64,000 bases of DNA from Bordetella parapertussis. GTDB lineage: Bacteria > Pseudomonadota > Gammaproteobacteria > Burkholderiales > Burkholderiaceae_C. Positions 31,216-41,551 of this stretch are shown here, in pieces. The notes under the pieces were generated by a model. It had not been told where the DNA came from. It saw only the letters and a list, made by a program, of their open reading frames with translations, and searched no databases. A program made the translations under genes and the position numbers. Location: NCBI GenBank assembly GCA_945870575.1, contig CAMBSK010000004.1:46401-110400 (forward strand). Reading direction: 5' to 3'. Within the stretch, counting starts at the first letter, position 1. Every line of letters begins with the position of its first letter.

Positions 31216-33129
31216 TTGAACAACCCCTGGTTTTCCAAATTGGCTGTTTGGCTGGTAATCGCGCTTGTTTTGTTTACCGTTTTCAAGCAATTCGATACCC
31301 GTGGACAGGCCGGTAATGGCTATTTGGCTTACTCCGACTTTCTCGATGAAGTTCGCGGCAAGCGCATCAAGTCGGCCACTATTCAGGAAGGCCAGGGCGG
31401 TACCGAAATCATCGCCACCACCACCGATGACCGTAAAGTGCGCACCAATGCCACTTACTTGGATCGCGGCCTGGTCGGCGACCTGATCTCCAACAACGTC
31501 AAATTCGATGTCAAGCCGCGGGAAGAAGGCTCGTTGCTCATGACCTTGCTGGTCAGTTGGGGCCCCATGCTGTTGCTGATCGGCGTCTGGGTGTATTTCA
31601 TGCGCCAAATGCAAGGCGGCGGCAAAGGCGGCGCTTTCAGTTTCGGTAAAAGCAAAGCCCGCATGCTCGACGAAAACAACAACACCGTCACCTTTGCTGA
31701 CGTAGCCGGTTGTGACGAGGCCAAAGAAGAAGTCAAGGAAGTGGTTGACTTCCTCAAGGATCCGCAAAAATTTCAAAAGCTGGGCGGTCGCATTCCGCGC
31801 GGTCTGCTGCTGGTCGGCCCGCCTGGAACCGGTAAAACTTTGTTGGCCAAAGGCATTGCCGGCGAAGCCAAGGTGCCTTTTTTCAGCATCTCCGGCTCAG
31901 ACTTTGTTGAAATGTTCGTCGGTGTGGGCGCGGCCCGTGTGCGCGACATGTTTGAGAACGCCAAGAAAAATGCGCCTTGTATTATTTTTATTGACGAGAT
32001 CGACGCGGTCGGCCGCCAGCGCGGTGCAGGCCTGGGCGGCGGTAACGATGAACGCGAACAGACCCTGAATCAGATGCTGGTCGAGATGGACGGTTTTGAG
32101 ACCAACCTCGGTGTCATTGTGGTGGCTGCCACCAACCGCCCGGACATTCTGGACGCTGCCTTGTTGCGCCCCGGTCGCTTCGACCGCCAGGTTTATGTGA
32201 CCCTGCCCGATATCCGTGGCCGCGAACAGATTCTGAATGTGCATATGCGCAAGATTCCTGTCGGCCAGGACGTGTCACCCGGCGTCATTGCGCGCGGCAC
32301 CCCCGGCATGAGCGGTGCTGATTTGGCCAACCTGACCAACGAAGCCGCATTGATGGCTGCGCGCCGCAATGCACGCGTGGTTGAAATGCAGGATTTCGAA
32401 AAGGCCAAAGACAAAATCCTCATGGGCCCCGAGCGCCGCAGCATGGTCATGCCTGAAGAAGAACGCAAGAACACGGCCTACCACGAGTCAGGCCATGCAT
32501 TGATCGGTAAATTAATGCCCAAATGCGACCCGGTGCACAAAGTCACCATCATCCCGCGCGGGCGTGCTCTGGGCGTCACCATGAGCCTGCCTGAGGCCGA
32601 CCGTTACAGCTACGACAGAAACTACATGTTGAGCCAGATCAGCATGTTGTTTGGCGGCCGCATCGCCGAGGAAGTGTTCATGAACCAGATGACCACCGGC
32701 GCTTCCAACGATTTCGAACGCGCCACGCAAATCGCTCGCGACATGGTCATGCGTTACGGCATGTCCGAGGCGCTGGGCCCCATGGTGTATGCGGAAAACG
32801 AAGGCGAAGTGTTTTTAGGCCGTTCAGTCACTAAAACCACGAACATGAGCGAATCCACTATGAAAAAAGTGGATGAAGAAGTGCGCAGCATCATCGATGG
32901 TCAGTACAACTTGGCGCGCCGTTTGATCGAGGACAACGCCGACAAAATGCATGCCATGGCGCACGCACTGTTGGAATGGGAAACCATAGACAGCGATCAG
33001 TTGGACGACATCATGGCAGGGCGCCCGCCACGTCCTCCCAAAGATTGGACGCCGCGTACACCGTCTTCTGGTGACGGCTCCGGCGGCACACCGGCGGTTC
33101 ATCCTAACCCGTCACCGACCACGGCTTGA
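31216..33129 (+). CDS. ftsH: ATP-dependent zinc metalloprotease FtsH
   Basis: FtsH is a membrane-anchored AAA+ protease that degrades misfolded membrane proteins and regulators such as LpxC and sigma-32. The 637-residue product has membrane segments at about residues 7-22 and 108-128, Walker [14 protein letters not shown], Walker B IIFIDEID, the second region of homology and the zinc site HESGH. The tail is Gly/Pro/Ser-rich. The start is TTG at 31216, with GGAG 6 nt upstream. It shares a base with the folP start. Confidence 0.98.
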   Translation: MNNPWFSKLAVWLVIALVLFTVFKQFDTRGQAGNGYLAYSDFLDEVRGKRIKSATIQEGQGGTEIIATTTDDRKVRTNATYLDRGLVGDLISNNVKFDVKPREEGSLLMTLLVSWGPMLLLIGVWVYFMRQMQGGGKGGAFSFGKSKARMLDENNNTVTFADVAGCDEAKEEVKEVVDFLKDPQKFQKLGGRIPRGLLLVGPPGTGKTLLAKGIAGEAKVPFFSISGSDFVEMFVGVGAARVRDMFENAKKNAPCIIFIDEIDAVGRQRGAGLGGGNDEREQTLNQMLVEMDGFETNLGVIVVAATNRPDILDAALLRPGRFDRQVYVTLPDIRGREQILNVHMRKIPVGQDVSPGVIARGTPGMSGADLANLTNEAALMAARRNARVVEMQDFEKAKDKILMGPERRSMVMPEEERKNTAYHESGHALIGKLMPKCDPVHKVTIIPRGRALGVTMSLPEADRYSYDRNYMLSQISMLFGGRIAEEVFMNQMTTGASNDFERATQIARDMVMRYGMSEALGPMVYAENEGEVFLGRSVTKTTNMSESTMKKVDEEVRSIIDGQYNLARRLIEDNADKMHAMAHALLEWETIDSDQLDDIMAGRPPRPPKDWTPRTPSSGDGSGGTPAVHPNPSPTTA

Positions 33130-34013
33130 TGATCGGCAATAACGCAAACACAATGGGGCTCAGGCCCCATTTTGGTTTTTGGCAGACCACGCGTTACAAG
33201 TTGTCATTGCACAAGCCGCTGGTGATGGGCATAGTCAATGTCACGCCGGATTCTTTTGCTTCGGATACTGGCTTATCAACCACACGCAATGCGATTGAAC
33301 TTGCCAGCCGATTAAGACAAGAGGGCGCAGACATAGTCGACGTTGGCGGCGAGTCAACCCGCCCCGGTGCCACAGCCTTAAGCCACGAAGAAGAATGGCA
33401 GCGTATCCAACCTGTGTTGGAGGAACTGCTGACCTGGCATATGCCAGTTTCGGTCGACACCTACCATCCTGAAACCATGCGCCAGGCGCTGGACATGGGC
33501 GTGGACATCATCAATGACATCTGGGCTTTGCGTCAGCCCGGCGCTTTGCAGGCCGTGGCGTCTTATGAATGCGGTATTTGCCTGATGCATATGCACGGCG
33601 AACCGGCAAGCATGCAGTTATCCCCCTTGAGTGGCGATCCGCTTGAACAGGCAGGCGAATTTTTCAAGCAGCGTCTGCAAGCGGCCATCGCACAAGGTAT
33701 TGAGCCGCAAAGGTTGGTGCTCGATCCGGGCGTAGGTTTTGGCAAAACGGTTGCGCAAAATTTCATGCTGTTGCAGCGACAGCAGGAACTGATGCAGTCC
33801 GGCCTGCCGTTGTTGCTCGGCTGGTCGCGCAAATCCTCTTTGGGCGCGATCACCGGTCTCGAGGTCGGCGACCGGTTGGTGCCCAGCGTGGTGGCCGCTG
33901 TATTGGCTGCTGACAAAGGTGCCGCAGTGCTGCGTGTGCACGATGTGGCTGACACCGTGGCTGCGCTGGCCGTGTGGCAGGCCTCACGGCCGACTCAGCC
34001 TGTGTCTGGATAA
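33129..34013 (+). CDS. folP: dihydropteroate synthase
   Basis: FolP joins p-aminobenzoate to dihydropterin pyrophosphate in folate synthesis and is the sulfonamide target. The 294-residue TIM-barrel product has [41 protein letters not shown] and a WSRKSSLG loop. The ATG at 33129 overlaps the ftsH stop (TGATG); an internal ATG at 33153 is also possible. It is followed by glmM after 7 nt. Confidence 0.97.
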   Translation: MIGNNANTMGLRPHFGFWQTTRYKLSLHKPLVMGIVNVTPDSFASDTGLSTTRNAIELASRLRQEGADIVDVGGESTRPGATALSHEEEWQRIQPVLEELLTWHMPVSVDTYHPETMRQALDMGVDIINDIWALRQPGALQAVASYECGICLMHMHGEPASMQLSPLSGDPLEQAGEFFKQRLQAAIAQGIEPQRLVLDPGVGFGKTVAQNFMLLQRQQELMQSGLPLLLGWSRKSSLGAITGLEVGDRLVPSVVAAVLAADKGAAVLRVHDVADTVAALAVWQASRPTQPVSG

Positions 34014-34020
34014 TAGGGCC

Positions 34021-35358
34021 ATGAAAAGACTTTATTTCGGTACTGATGGCATACGCGGCACCGTGGGACACGCCCCGATCACGCCAGACTTTATGCTGCG
34101 TCTGGCCAACGCCGTCGGTCACCAACTCAAGCAATCCGAAACGCGCCCCAGCGTGGTCATAGGCAAGGACACGCGCATCTCGGGCTATATGCTTGAATCA
34201 GCCCTCGAGGCCGGCTTTAATTCTGCGGGTGTGGACGTGGTTCTGCTAGGCCCGATTCCAACCCCCGGCGTGGCTTACCTGACCAAGGCCTTGCGCGCCA
34301 GTCTGGGCGTCGTCATCAGTGCCAGCCACAACCCGTTTGACGACAACGGCGTGAAATTTTTCAGCGCCACAGGTACCAAGCTAGACGATGAATGGGAGTT
34401 GTCGGTCGAGCAGCGTTTGTTGCAAGCGCCGGAGTGGGTGCCATCTATTCTCCTGGGCAAGGCACGACGCTTGGACGACGCCGTAGGCCGGTACATAGAG
34501 TTTTGCAAAAGCACTTTTTCAGACCGCTTAACCCTCAAGGGTAAGAAAATCGTGGTCGATGCTGCCCACGGCGCAGCTTATCTGGCAGCTCCGCAAATTT
34601 TCAAGGAATTGGGTGCTGAGGTGATTGCCATCGGTTGTGCGCCTGATGGTTTGAACATTAACCGGGATGTGGGCGCAACTTCGCCTAAGGCCTTGGTGGA
34701 TACCGTGCTAGCTCAGGGTGCGGATTTTGGCATCGCTTTGGATGGAGACGCAGACAGACTGCAACTGGTAGACCACAGCGGACGTTTGTTCAACGGCGAC
34801 GAATTACTTTATCTGCTGGCGCGCGACCGTCAGATGCAAGGCCTGGTTTTGCCCGGAGTGGTCGGCACCTTGATGACCAACCACGGTGTGGAAACCGCTT
34901 TAAATGCTCTGGGCATTGAGCTGGTGCGCGCTGGTGTCGGCGACAGGTATGTGCTGGAACAACTGGTGGAACACGGCTGGATCATTGGCGGCGAAGGCTC
35001 AGGTCATTTGTTGATGCTCGATAAGCACAGCACGGGTGACGGCATCATCAGCTGTCTGCAAGTCTTGCAAGCCTGCTTGCGTCATGGAAAAACCATGACA
35101 GAGATGTTGTCCGGTGTAGACATGATGGCGCAGTGCCTGGTCAATGTGAAACTGCAAGCCGGCACAGACTGGAAAACCCACACGGCTTTTCAACGCAGCT
35201 GCCAAGAGACTGAGGCCGCTTTGAACGGACGTGGCAGGGTACTGATTCGCCCCAGTGGCACCGAGCCTGTGCTGCGCATCATGGTTGAGTCGCTGGACAT
35301 GCAGACCTCGCAGCACCACGCTGAGCTTTTAAGCCAGTCATTGAAAAGGGTAGATTGA
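34021..35358 (+). CDS. glmM: phosphoglucosamine mutase
   Basis: GlmM converts glucosamine-6-phosphate to glucosamine-1-phosphate for peptidoglycan and lipopolysaccharide precursors. The 445-residue product begins [14 protein letters not shown], has the phosphoserine loop [13 protein letters not shown], the metal loop DGDADR and the sugar loop GGEGSGHLL. The C-terminal phosphate-binding [14 protein letters not shown] is intact. The ftsH-folP-glmM order is conserved in proteobacteria. Confidence 0.98.
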   Translation: MKRLYFGTDGIRGTVGHAPITPDFMLRLANAVGHQLKQSETRPSVVIGKDTRISGYMLESALEAGFNSAGVDVVLLGPIPTPGVAYLTKALRASLGVVISASHNPFDDNGVKFFSATGTKLDDEWELSVEQRLLQAPEWVPSILLGKARRLDDAVGRYIEFCKSTFSDRLTLKGKKIVVDAAHGAAYLAAPQIFKELGAEVIAIGCAPDGLNINRDVGATSPKALVDTVLAQGADFGIALDGDADRLQLVDHSGRLFNGDELLYLLARDRQMQGLVLPGVVGTLMTNHGVETALNALGIELVRAGVGDRYVLEQLVEHGWIIGGEGSGHLLMLDKHSTGDGIISCLQVLQACLRHGKTMTEMLSGVDMMAQCLVNVKLQAGTDWKTHTAFQRSCQETEAALNGRGRVLIRPSGTEPVLRIMVESLDMQTSQHHAELLSQSLKRVD

Positions 35359-35360
35359 AC

Positions 35361-37418
35361 ATGGCAACTGCAGCGCAACTGTTGATGATTGACCGCGATG
35401 AAAGCACGTTGGCTTTCAATACAAGGGTACTCGACATGGCCCGCCGTGAGGACATACCTTTGCTCGAGCGTTTGCGTTACTTGTGCATTGTGTCTTCCAA
35501 TCTGGATGAGTTTTTTGAAGTGCGTGTGGCTTTGCATCTGCATCAGGTAGGCAATACCAGTGAAGTCGCGCCGTATTTGCAGCTGAGTTTTGAAAGAATT
35601 TCGCGCGCAGCGCATTCGCTGGTGGAGCAGCAGTACCGCTTGTTCAATGAAGAATTGATGCCGGTGTTGAAAAAGCAAGGCTTGCAACTCATTACCCATG
35701 ATGAAAGAAATGCGGCTCAGCACAAATGGGTCAAACAATACTTTGATCGCGAAGTCCGGCCATTGCTTACACCTGTCAGCCTTGATCCGGCACATCCGTT
35801 TCCCATGGTCGCCAATAAATCATTAAATTTCATTGTGCGTCTGACAGGCAAAGATGCTTTTGGCCGTGAGAATGACATTGCGATTGTGAAAGTACCACGG
35901 TCGCTGCCCCGTGTTATTCGATTGCCCGCATCTGTGTCTGGCAAAGCCATTTGCATGGTGAGTTTGTCCAGCGTGATACGTTCTCACTTGGTCGATTTAT
36001 TCCCCGACAGGCTTGTCGGACAGTTTTCTCAATTCCGTGTCACCCGCGACTCTGAATTGCTGGTCGATGAAGAAGACGCCAAAAACCTGCGTACCGCCTT
36101 GCGGCGCGGGCTTGAGCACAGACAGTTCGGTGTGCCTGTGCGGCTTGAAGTTTCTTCTGAGTGCTCTGAATATTTGTCGCATTTTTTATTGCAGCAATTC
36201 AAGTTGCCGCAAGCCGCCCTTTACCGCGTGGCCGGTCCGGTGAATCTGGTCAGGCTGAACCAGATGATCGACTTGATCGACATGCCGCAGTTCGTATTTC
36301 CTGTGCATCACGCCTGCTACCCCAGACAATTGCAGGAAGGTGAATCGCTGTTTAAGCAAATACACAAAAAAGACATCCTAATTCACCAACCCTTTGAATC
36401 TTTTTACGGCGTGCTGGATTTTCTGAAAGAAGCTGTCAACGATCCCAAGGTACTGGCGATCAAACAAACCATTTACCGCACCGGCAGCGATTCGGCTTTG
36501 ATGGATTTGTTGCGCGAAGCAGTGTTGCGCGGCAAGGAAGTTACGGCGGTGGTGGAAATCAAAGCCAGGTTCGATGAAGAAGCCAATATCAATTGGGCGG
36601 AGCGTTTGGAATCCATAGGCGCACAAGTGGTTTATGGCGTGGTGGGACTGAAAACCCACGCCAAGATGATGCTGATGACGAGGCGTGAAGCAGGCAAGTT
36701 GGTGCGTTACGGGCATTTGTCGACCGGCAATTACAACGTTCGCACTGCCAGGCTTTACACAGACATCAGTTTTCTGACCATGAACCCGGAAATCACCGCA
36801 GACATGGAGCAAGTGTTTACCCAGTTGGCCAGCCAGTCACGTATCAGCAACCTCAACCACTTGTGGCTGGCGCCTTTCAAGCTGCAAGATCAGTTGATCG
36901 ATATGGTTGACAGGATCAGCAAGGCTAGTACACATGGCAAACCCGGACGAATCATTTTGAAAATGAATTCCTTGACCGATGAAAAACTCGCCAGGCATTT
37001 GGTGCAAGCCGGTCAGCGCGGCGTGGACATAGATTTGATTGTGCGTGGCGCATGTATTTTGCCGGCGCAAGTGCCGGGCTTTACGGATCGAATCAAAGTA
37101 CGTTCCATCATCGGCAGGTTTCTGGAGCATTCGCGACTTTTTTACTTCCGTTCCGGGGACAAGGAGGATTTGTACCTCTCTAGTGCAGACTGGATGAACA
37201 GAAACATGATGCGCCGTATTGAAGTCGCTTGGCCGGTGTTAGACCCAGATTTGCGACAACGCATAGTTGATGAATGCCTGGTCGCCTATTTGCACGACAA
37301 CACAGATGCCTGGGTATTACAGGTGAATGGCACTTATCAGCGTGCCCGGCCACCCGCAAATAGCCGTTCGCTGCGAGCGCAAACTGAACTAATGAAACGT
37401 TACAGCTCAAAGGCCTGA
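35361..37418 (+). CDS. ppk1: polyphosphate kinase 1
   Basis: Ppk1 polymerises the gamma-phosphate of ATP into inorganic polyphosphate at the membrane. The 685-residue product has the N-terminal domain (IPLLERLRYLCIVSSNLDEFF), the head domain, and two phospholipase-D-like catalytic domains with the phosphorylated histidine in RYGHLSTGNYNVRTARLY and the second His in FLEHSRLFYF. The ATG at 35361 lies 2 nt after the glmM stop. It overlaps nothing downstream but is 1 nt from sixA. Confidence 0.97.
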   Translation: MATAAQLLMIDRDESTLAFNTRVLDMARREDIPLLERLRYLCIVSSNLDEFFEVRVALHLHQVGNTSEVAPYLQLSFERISRAAHSLVEQQYRLFNEELMPVLKKQGLQLITHDERNAAQHKWVKQYFDREVRPLLTPVSLDPAHPFPMVANKSLNFIVRLTGKDAFGRENDIAIVKVPRSLPRVIRLPASVSGKAICMVSLSSVIRSHLVDLFPDRLVGQFSQFRVTRDSELLVDEEDAKNLRTALRRGLEHRQFGVPVRLEVSSECSEYLSHFLLQQFKLPQAALYRVAGPVNLVRLNQMIDLIDMPQFVFPVHHACYPRQLQEGESLFKQIHKKDILIHQPFESFYGVLDFLKEAVNDPKVLAIKQTIYRTGSDSALMDLLREAVLRGKEVTAVVEIKARFDEEANINWAERLESIGAQVVYGVVGLKTHAKMMLMTRREAGKLVRYGHLSTGNYNVRTARLYTDISFLTMNPEITADMEQVFTQLASQSRISNLNHLWLAPFKLQDQLIDMVDRISKASTHGKPGRIILKMNSLTDEKLARHLVQAGQRGVDIDLIVRGACILPAQVPGFTDRIKVRSIIGRFLEHSRLFYFRSGDKEDLYLSSADWMNRNMMRRIEVAWPVLDPDLRQRIVDECLVAYLHDNTDAWVLQVNGTYQRARPPANSRSLRAQTELMKRYSSKA

Positions 37419-37419
37419 C

Positions 37420-37884
37420 ATGGATTTATTGCTATGGCGTCATGCGCATGCCCGCGATGCCTTACCGGGTGAATCAGATATGGACAGGCCGCTTACCGAT
37501 AAGGGTATTCGTCAGGCAGAAAAAATGGCCGGTTGGTTGAAGCGTCATATGCCTGCGAATACGCTTATTTTGTGTAGCCCGGCGGTCAGAACTGTTCAGA
37601 CGGCACAGGCTCTGACTCAAACATTTACTTTGTGTCAGGAAATCAGGCCCGACAGCAGTGCGGATGCACTGCTTGCTGTGAGTCGATGGCCACATGCTCC
37701 GGCCCCGGTACTGATCGTTTCGCATCAACCCTTTTTGTCACAAGCAGTACGTCAAGTGTTTGATTTTTCTCTTACCTTGACTTTGCCTTTTCGCAAGGGT
37801 TCCTTATGGTGGCTTCACAACCGATCGGAAAATGGCGTTGTAAGATCACAATTACTGACAATTCAAGACCCTGATTTTTTATGA
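37420..37884 (+). CDS. sixA: SixA-type phosphohistidine phosphatase (histidine phosphatase superfamily)
   Basis: The 154-residue product has the RHG-like catalytic start LLLWRHAHARDA with the nucleophilic histidine, the partner motif LCSPAVRTVQTAQAL and the second histidine in IVSHQPFLSQAV, all as in SixA, which removes phosphate from histidine phosphotransfer domains. It starts 1 nt after the ppk1 stop. Whether it acts on phosphotransfer proteins or has a role linked to polyphosphate is not visible from the sequence. Confidence 0.88.
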   Translation: MDLLLWRHAHARDALPGESDMDRPLTDKGIRQAEKMAGWLKRHMPANTLILCSPAVRTVQTAQALTQTFTLCQEIRPDSSADALLAVSRWPHAPAPVLIVSHQPFLSQAVRQVFDFSLTLTLPFRKGSLWWLHNRSENGVVRSQLLTIQDPDFL

Positions 37885-37974
37885 CTGTCATAAAAAACGG
37901 GTGATTAACAGTTATATTAACAACCTAACCATTGATCCGAATGTTTTAAGTTAATTTTTAATTAAAGGACTGTC

Positions 37975-38130
37975 ATGCTGCGTACACTCAAATCCCTAAC
38001 TTTGATCTCTGTGATGTTCACAGCTTTGTGTTTGACTGGTTGCGCTTCCATAAGCTCTGCCTGGGACTCCACCACATCTTCTATCGGCGATTTCTTCAAA
38101 TCGGACAAGCCTGCTGAAGAGAAAAAGTAA
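37975..38130 (+). CDS. small lipoprotein of unknown function
   Basis: This 51-residue frame starts with a signal sequence whose hydrophobic core ends in the lipobox LTGC (Cys23), followed by a Ser/Thr-rich mature part (ASISSAWDSTTSSIGDFF) and a charged Lys/Glu C-terminus. AAAGGA lies about 6 nt upstream of the ATG, a TATATT-like -10 lies further upstream, and a strong terminator follows 22 nt after the stop, so it looks like a single-gene transcript. The lipoprotein processing is confidently predicted; the role is unknown. Confidence 0.82.
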   Translation: MLRTLKSLTLISVMFTALCLTGCASISSAWDSTTSSIGDFFKSDKPAEEKK

Positions 38131-38151
38131 TCTTCCACAAACACAATGCCT

Positions 38152-38189
38152 AAAACCCGCGCAGTCTGAAAAGGCTTTGCGGGTTTTTT
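38152..38189 (+). terminator. rho-independent terminator after the small lipoprotein
   Basis: AAAACCCGC (38152-38160) pairs with GCGGGTTTT (38179-38187), followed by further T residues. It separates the lipoprotein from the convergent VOC gene and may serve both strands. Confidence 0.85.
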
Positions 38190-38193
38190 GCTT

Positions 38194-38568
38194 TCAGTCC
38201 AAGCTTTCTTTGGCTGAAAAATTCAACTCTACTTTGGCACCACTGGGGTCATGGCAAAACAATTGCCACGCCCCGCCTTCACGGTGCTGCAATTTGTAGG
38301 GATAGCCGCTTTCATCAAAACGCGCTTTCATGCCTTTCAAGTCAACAGTGGTGAATGCCATGTGATCTATCACCCCGGCAGCTGGTTGAGGCACCGGTCT
38401 GTCAAAGTAGAGGTGCAACACTGCTGTCTCGCCTGCATATAACCAGGCGCCGTCAAATCCCAAATCCGGTCTGTAGCCGGTTTTCAAACCGAGCAGATTT
38501 TCATAAAAAGCCAGTGTCGCTACCGGGTCTGCAGCGATGGCGGTAAAGTGGTTCATTCCCAGAATCAT
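38194..38568 (-). CDS. VOC (glyoxalase/bleomycin resistance) family protein
   Basis: The 124-residue product is one vicinal-oxygen-chelate unit: LGMNHFTAIAADPVATLAFYENLLGL at the start with a metal-ligand His, an LHLYF strand with a second ligand, DHMAFTTVDL, and CHDPSGAKVELNF with the Glu ligand at the end. Its stop is next to the lipoprotein terminator, and its start shares a base with the upstream secreted-protein gene on the same strand. The substrate is unknown. Confidence 0.82.
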   Translation of the reverse strand: MILGMNHFTAIAADPVATLAFYENLLGLKTGYRPDLGFDGAWLYAGETAVLHLYFDRPVPQPAAGVIDHMAFTTVDLKGMKARFDESGYPYKLQHREGGAWQLFCHDPSGAKVELNFSAKESLD

Positions 38569-39044
38569 TATTTATGCAGCTGGCAGTTGCTAAAGGCCGC
38601 CACATACAAACCGTCGTTTTGCACGGTCTTAATTTTGAAACTGCAAGTGCCTGTCATGCCGACGTACTTGCCTTTGATGCCTTTGACCTGCTGCTTGCCT
38701 GTGCCCGGTGTGCCGCCAGCGGAAGCGCGCTGTGAGTTGATGAGGAACGTATCGCCGTCAGCGTCTTTGACCATGCAATGCGATTCGTAATGAGAGGCTT
38801 TGTCTTCAGTGGTGCTCCAGCCGACGCAGTTGGCTGCCAGCACATCGTTGGTTTTCATCAGTTCGAAATTCGACTTGTCGATGATGATCATGGGCTTGAA
38901 GTTGACGGTGAAGTAACTGTCAGCATCTGCATCGATTTTGGTCGGGGAATAAGCGGATATGGCTAGCACCAGTTCAACATCACCGGAAGCGGCAAAACTG
39001 TGTGAAGCAAATAAAACCAGCAAGCAGCTGAGAAGTTTTTTCAT
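38568..39044 (-). CDS. secreted protein of unknown function
   Basis: I do not recognise this 158-residue protein. It has a clear signal peptide (MKKLLSCLLVLFASHSFAAS, likely cleavage after SFA). The mature part is rich in beta-prone residues and Asp/Lys, with four cysteines (in ANCVGW, SHCMV, GTCSF and SNCQL) that could form two disulfides. It appears co-transcribed with the VOC gene. No membrane segment or catalytic motif is visible. Confidence 0.75.
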   Translation of the reverse strand: MKKLLSCLLVLFASHSFAASGDVELVLAISAYSPTKIDADADSYFTVNFKPMIIIDKSNFELMKTNDVLAANCVGWSTTEDKASHYESHCMVKDADGDTFLINSQRASAGGTPGTGKQQVKGIKGKYVGMTGTCSFKIKTVQNDGLYVAAFSNCQLHK

Positions 39045-39083
39045 GGTGATTCACCTGTGGTTGACTGCTTAAAACTGTTGCTA

Positions 39084-39174
39084 TGGCGGAGAGGGCGGGA
39101 TTCGAACCCGCGGAGGGCTATTAACCCTCACACGCTTTCCAGGCGTGCGACTTAAACCGCTCATCCACCTCTCC
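39084..39174 (-). tRNA. tRNA-Ser(GGA)
   Basis: The 91-nt minus-strand gene has acceptor GGAGAGG/CCTCTCC, an anticodon arm CACGC-CTGGAAA-GCGTG (anticodon GGA), the long class II variable arm of serine tRNAs and a T arm with GGTTCGAATCC; CCA is encoded. It stands alone between the secreted protein and the decarboxylase gene. Confidence 0.97.
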
Positions 39175-39259
39175 TATGATTTTGATTGTAGCAGTCAGGT
39201 CGGAGGGTACACTTTAAGGTTTAGCACCATTGAAGTCGGCAACCCGAACGGAGCAGTTA

Positions 39260-41545
39260 ATGAAATTTCGCTTTCCCATCGTCATCATTGATGAAGATTT
39301 TCGTTCCGAGAATACCTCCGGTCTGGGCATTCGCGCCTTGGCGCAGGCGATTGAGGGCGAGGGTTATGAGGTCATGGGGGTCACCAGTTATGGTGATTTG
39401 AGCCAGTTCGCGCAACAACAGTCACGCGCCAGTGCTTTTATTCTTTCCATCGATGACGAGGAATTCACCCCCGGCCCGGATCTGGATCCGGCTGTGTTGA
39501 ATTTGCGTAACTTCATTGACGAAGTGCGCCGTAAAAACGCCGATGTTCCTATTTATGTGTATGGCGAGACCAAAACTTCGCGCCATCTCCCCAACGACAT
39601 CTTGCGCGAGTTGCACGGTTTTATTCACATGTTTGAGGACACGCCCGAGTTCGTCGCGCGTCACATCATCCGCGAAGCCAAAAGTTACCTCGAAGGTGTG
39701 CAGCCGCCTTTCTTCAAAGCTTTGCTGGATTACGCCGAAGACGGTTCGTATTCCTGGCACTGCCCCGGGCACTCTGGCGGCGTGGCGTTTTTGAAAAGCC
39801 CGGTCGGGCAGATGTTTCATCAGTTCTTTGGCGAAAACATGTTGCGCGCCGACGTTTGCAACGCAGTTGAAGAATTGGGCCAGTTGCTGGATCACGACGG
39901 GGCCATCGGCGAGAGCGAGCGCAATGCTGCCCGCATTTTCAACGCCGACCATTGTTTCTTTGTCACCAACGGCACCAGCACCTCCAACAAAATCGTCTGG
40001 CACCACGCGGTCGCTCCCGGCGATGTGGTGGTGGTTGACCGCAATTGCCACAAGTCGGTGTTGCACGCCATCATCATGACCGGTGCGATCCCGGTGTTTT
40101 TGAAACCTACGCGCAACCATTTCGGCATCATCGGCCCTATCCCCAAAAGCGAGTTTGAGCCCGAGACCATCAAAGCCAAGATCAAGGCCAATCCCTTGCT
40201 TAAAGGGCTGGATGTCAAGTCGATCAAACCCAAGGTCATGACCTTGACCCAGTCGACCTATGACGGCGTTTTGTACAACACCGAAACCATCAAAGATATG
40301 CTGGACGGCTACATACCAAATCTTCATTTCGACGAAGCCTGGTTGCCGCATGCGGCTTTTCATCCGTTCTATGGCACCTTTCACGCCATGGGCAAAAAAC
40401 GGATCCGTCCCAAAGAAGCCATGGTGTATTCCACGCAGTCGGTGCACAAATTGCTGGCCGGTATCAGCCAGGCCAGCCATGTACTGGTGCAGGATTCGCA
40501 GGAAAACAAGTTGGACCGGCATTTGTTCAACGAAGCCTATTTGATGCACACCAGCACCAGCCCGCAGTACAGCATCATTGCCAGTTGCGACGTGGCTGCG
40601 GCCATGATGGAGCCACCCGGCGGCACCGCTTTGGTCGAAGAAAGCATTGCTGAAGCGCTGGATTTTCGCCGCGCCATGCGCAAAGTCGACGCCGAATACG
40701 GCAAGGATTGGTGGTTCAAGGTCTGGGGCCCGGACAACCTGGTCGAAGACGGCGTCGGGCGTGCTGACGACTGGGTGATCAAGACCGAGAAAAAGGGCCG
40801 CGCAAAAAAAACCGATGCACCCAACTGGCATGGTTTCGGCGAACTGGCCGACGGCTTCAATATGCTGGACCCGATCAAAGCCACCATCGTCACACCGGGT
40901 TTGCGTCTGGACGGCAAGTTCGATGACGGTGGTATTCCCGCCAGCATCGTGACCAAGTTTCTCGCCGAACACGGCGTGATCGTGGAGAAAACCGGCCTCT
41001 ACAGTTTCTTCATCATGTTCACCATCGGCATCACCAAAGGCCGTTGGAACTCATTGCTGACGGCGCTTCAACAGTTCAAGGACGACTACGACCGCAACCA
41101 ACCCATGTGGCGCATCCTGCCCGAGTTCTGTCAAAAGCACCGTAATTACGAGCGCATGGGATTGCGCGACCTTTGCCACCACATACATACGCTGTACGCC
41201 AAGCACGATGTGGCGCGCCTGACCACTGAGATGTACCTCAGCGACTTAAAACCGGCCATGAAGCCGAGTGACGCCTATGCACAAATCGCTCACCGCAACA
41301 CCGAGCGCGTGCCTATCGATAATTTGCTCGGTCGCATCACCACCAGCTTGGTCACGCCTTACCCGCCGGGTATTCCGTTGTTGATTCCCGGTGAAGTATT
41401 TAATAAAAAAATCATCGACTATTTGAAATTCGCCCGTGAGTTCAACCTGAAGTGCCCCGGCTTTGAAACCGACATACACGGTCTCGTCGAGGAAAAGGAC
41501 GAGCAGGGTGTGACCCATTACTTTGCAGATTGCGTGAAAATTTAA
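39260..41545 (+). CDS. Lys/Orn/Arg decarboxylase (class III PLP-dependent)
   Basis: The 761-residue product belongs to the large biodegradative decarboxylase family (AdiA/CadA/SpeC type): an N-terminal wing domain (FRFPIVIIDEDFRSENTSG), a linker, the PLP domain with the cofactor lysine K397 in YSTQSVHKLLAG, the CPGHSGGVAF signature and the FDEAWLPHAAFH strand, and a C-terminal domain. These enzymes make diamines or agmatine and consume protons. The specific amino acid cannot be assigned by eye. GGAGC 6 nt upstream supports the ATG at 39260. Only 6 nt separate it from the mutase gene. Confidence 0.9.
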   Translation: MKFRFPIVIIDEDFRSENTSGLGIRALAQAIEGEGYEVMGVTSYGDLSQFAQQQSRASAFILSIDDEEFTPGPDLDPAVLNLRNFIDEVRRKNADVPIYVYGETKTSRHLPNDILRELHGFIHMFEDTPEFVARHIIREAKSYLEGVQPPFFKALLDYAEDGSYSWHCPGHSGGVAFLKSPVGQMFHQFFGENMLRADVCNAVEELGQLLDHDGAIGESERNAARIFNADHCFFVTNGTSTSNKIVWHHAVAPGDVVVVDRNCHKSVLHAIIMTGAIPVFLKPTRNHFGIIGPIPKSEFEPETIKAKIKANPLLKGLDVKSIKPKVMTLTQSTYDGVLYNTETIKDMLDGYIPNLHFDEAWLPHAAFHPFYGTFHAMGKKRIRPKEAMVYSTQSVHKLLAGISQASHVLVQDSQENKLDRHLFNEAYLMHTSTSPQYSIIASCDVAAAMMEPPGGTALVEESIAEALDFRRAMRKVDAEYGKDWWFKVWGPDNLVEDGVGRADDWVIKTEKKGRAKKTDAPNWHGFGELADGFNMLDPIKATIVTPGLRLDGKFDDGGIPASIVTKFLAEHGVIVEKTGLYSFFIMFTIGITKGRWNSLLTALQQFKDDYDRNQPMWRILPEFCQKHRNYERMGLRDLCHHIHTLYAKHDVARLTTEMYLSDLKPAMKPSDAYAQIAHRNTERVPIDNLLGRITTSLVTPYPPGIPLLIPGEVFNKKIIDYLKFAREFNLKCPGFETDIHGLVEEKDEQGVTHYFADCVKI

Positions 41546-41551
41546 ACAGCC

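Noticed and set aside
39422..40972. 516-codon open frame antisense to the decarboxylase
   Set aside because: It is a codon-bias shadow of a strongly coding plus-strand gene with full family motifs; no ribosome-binding site or domain.
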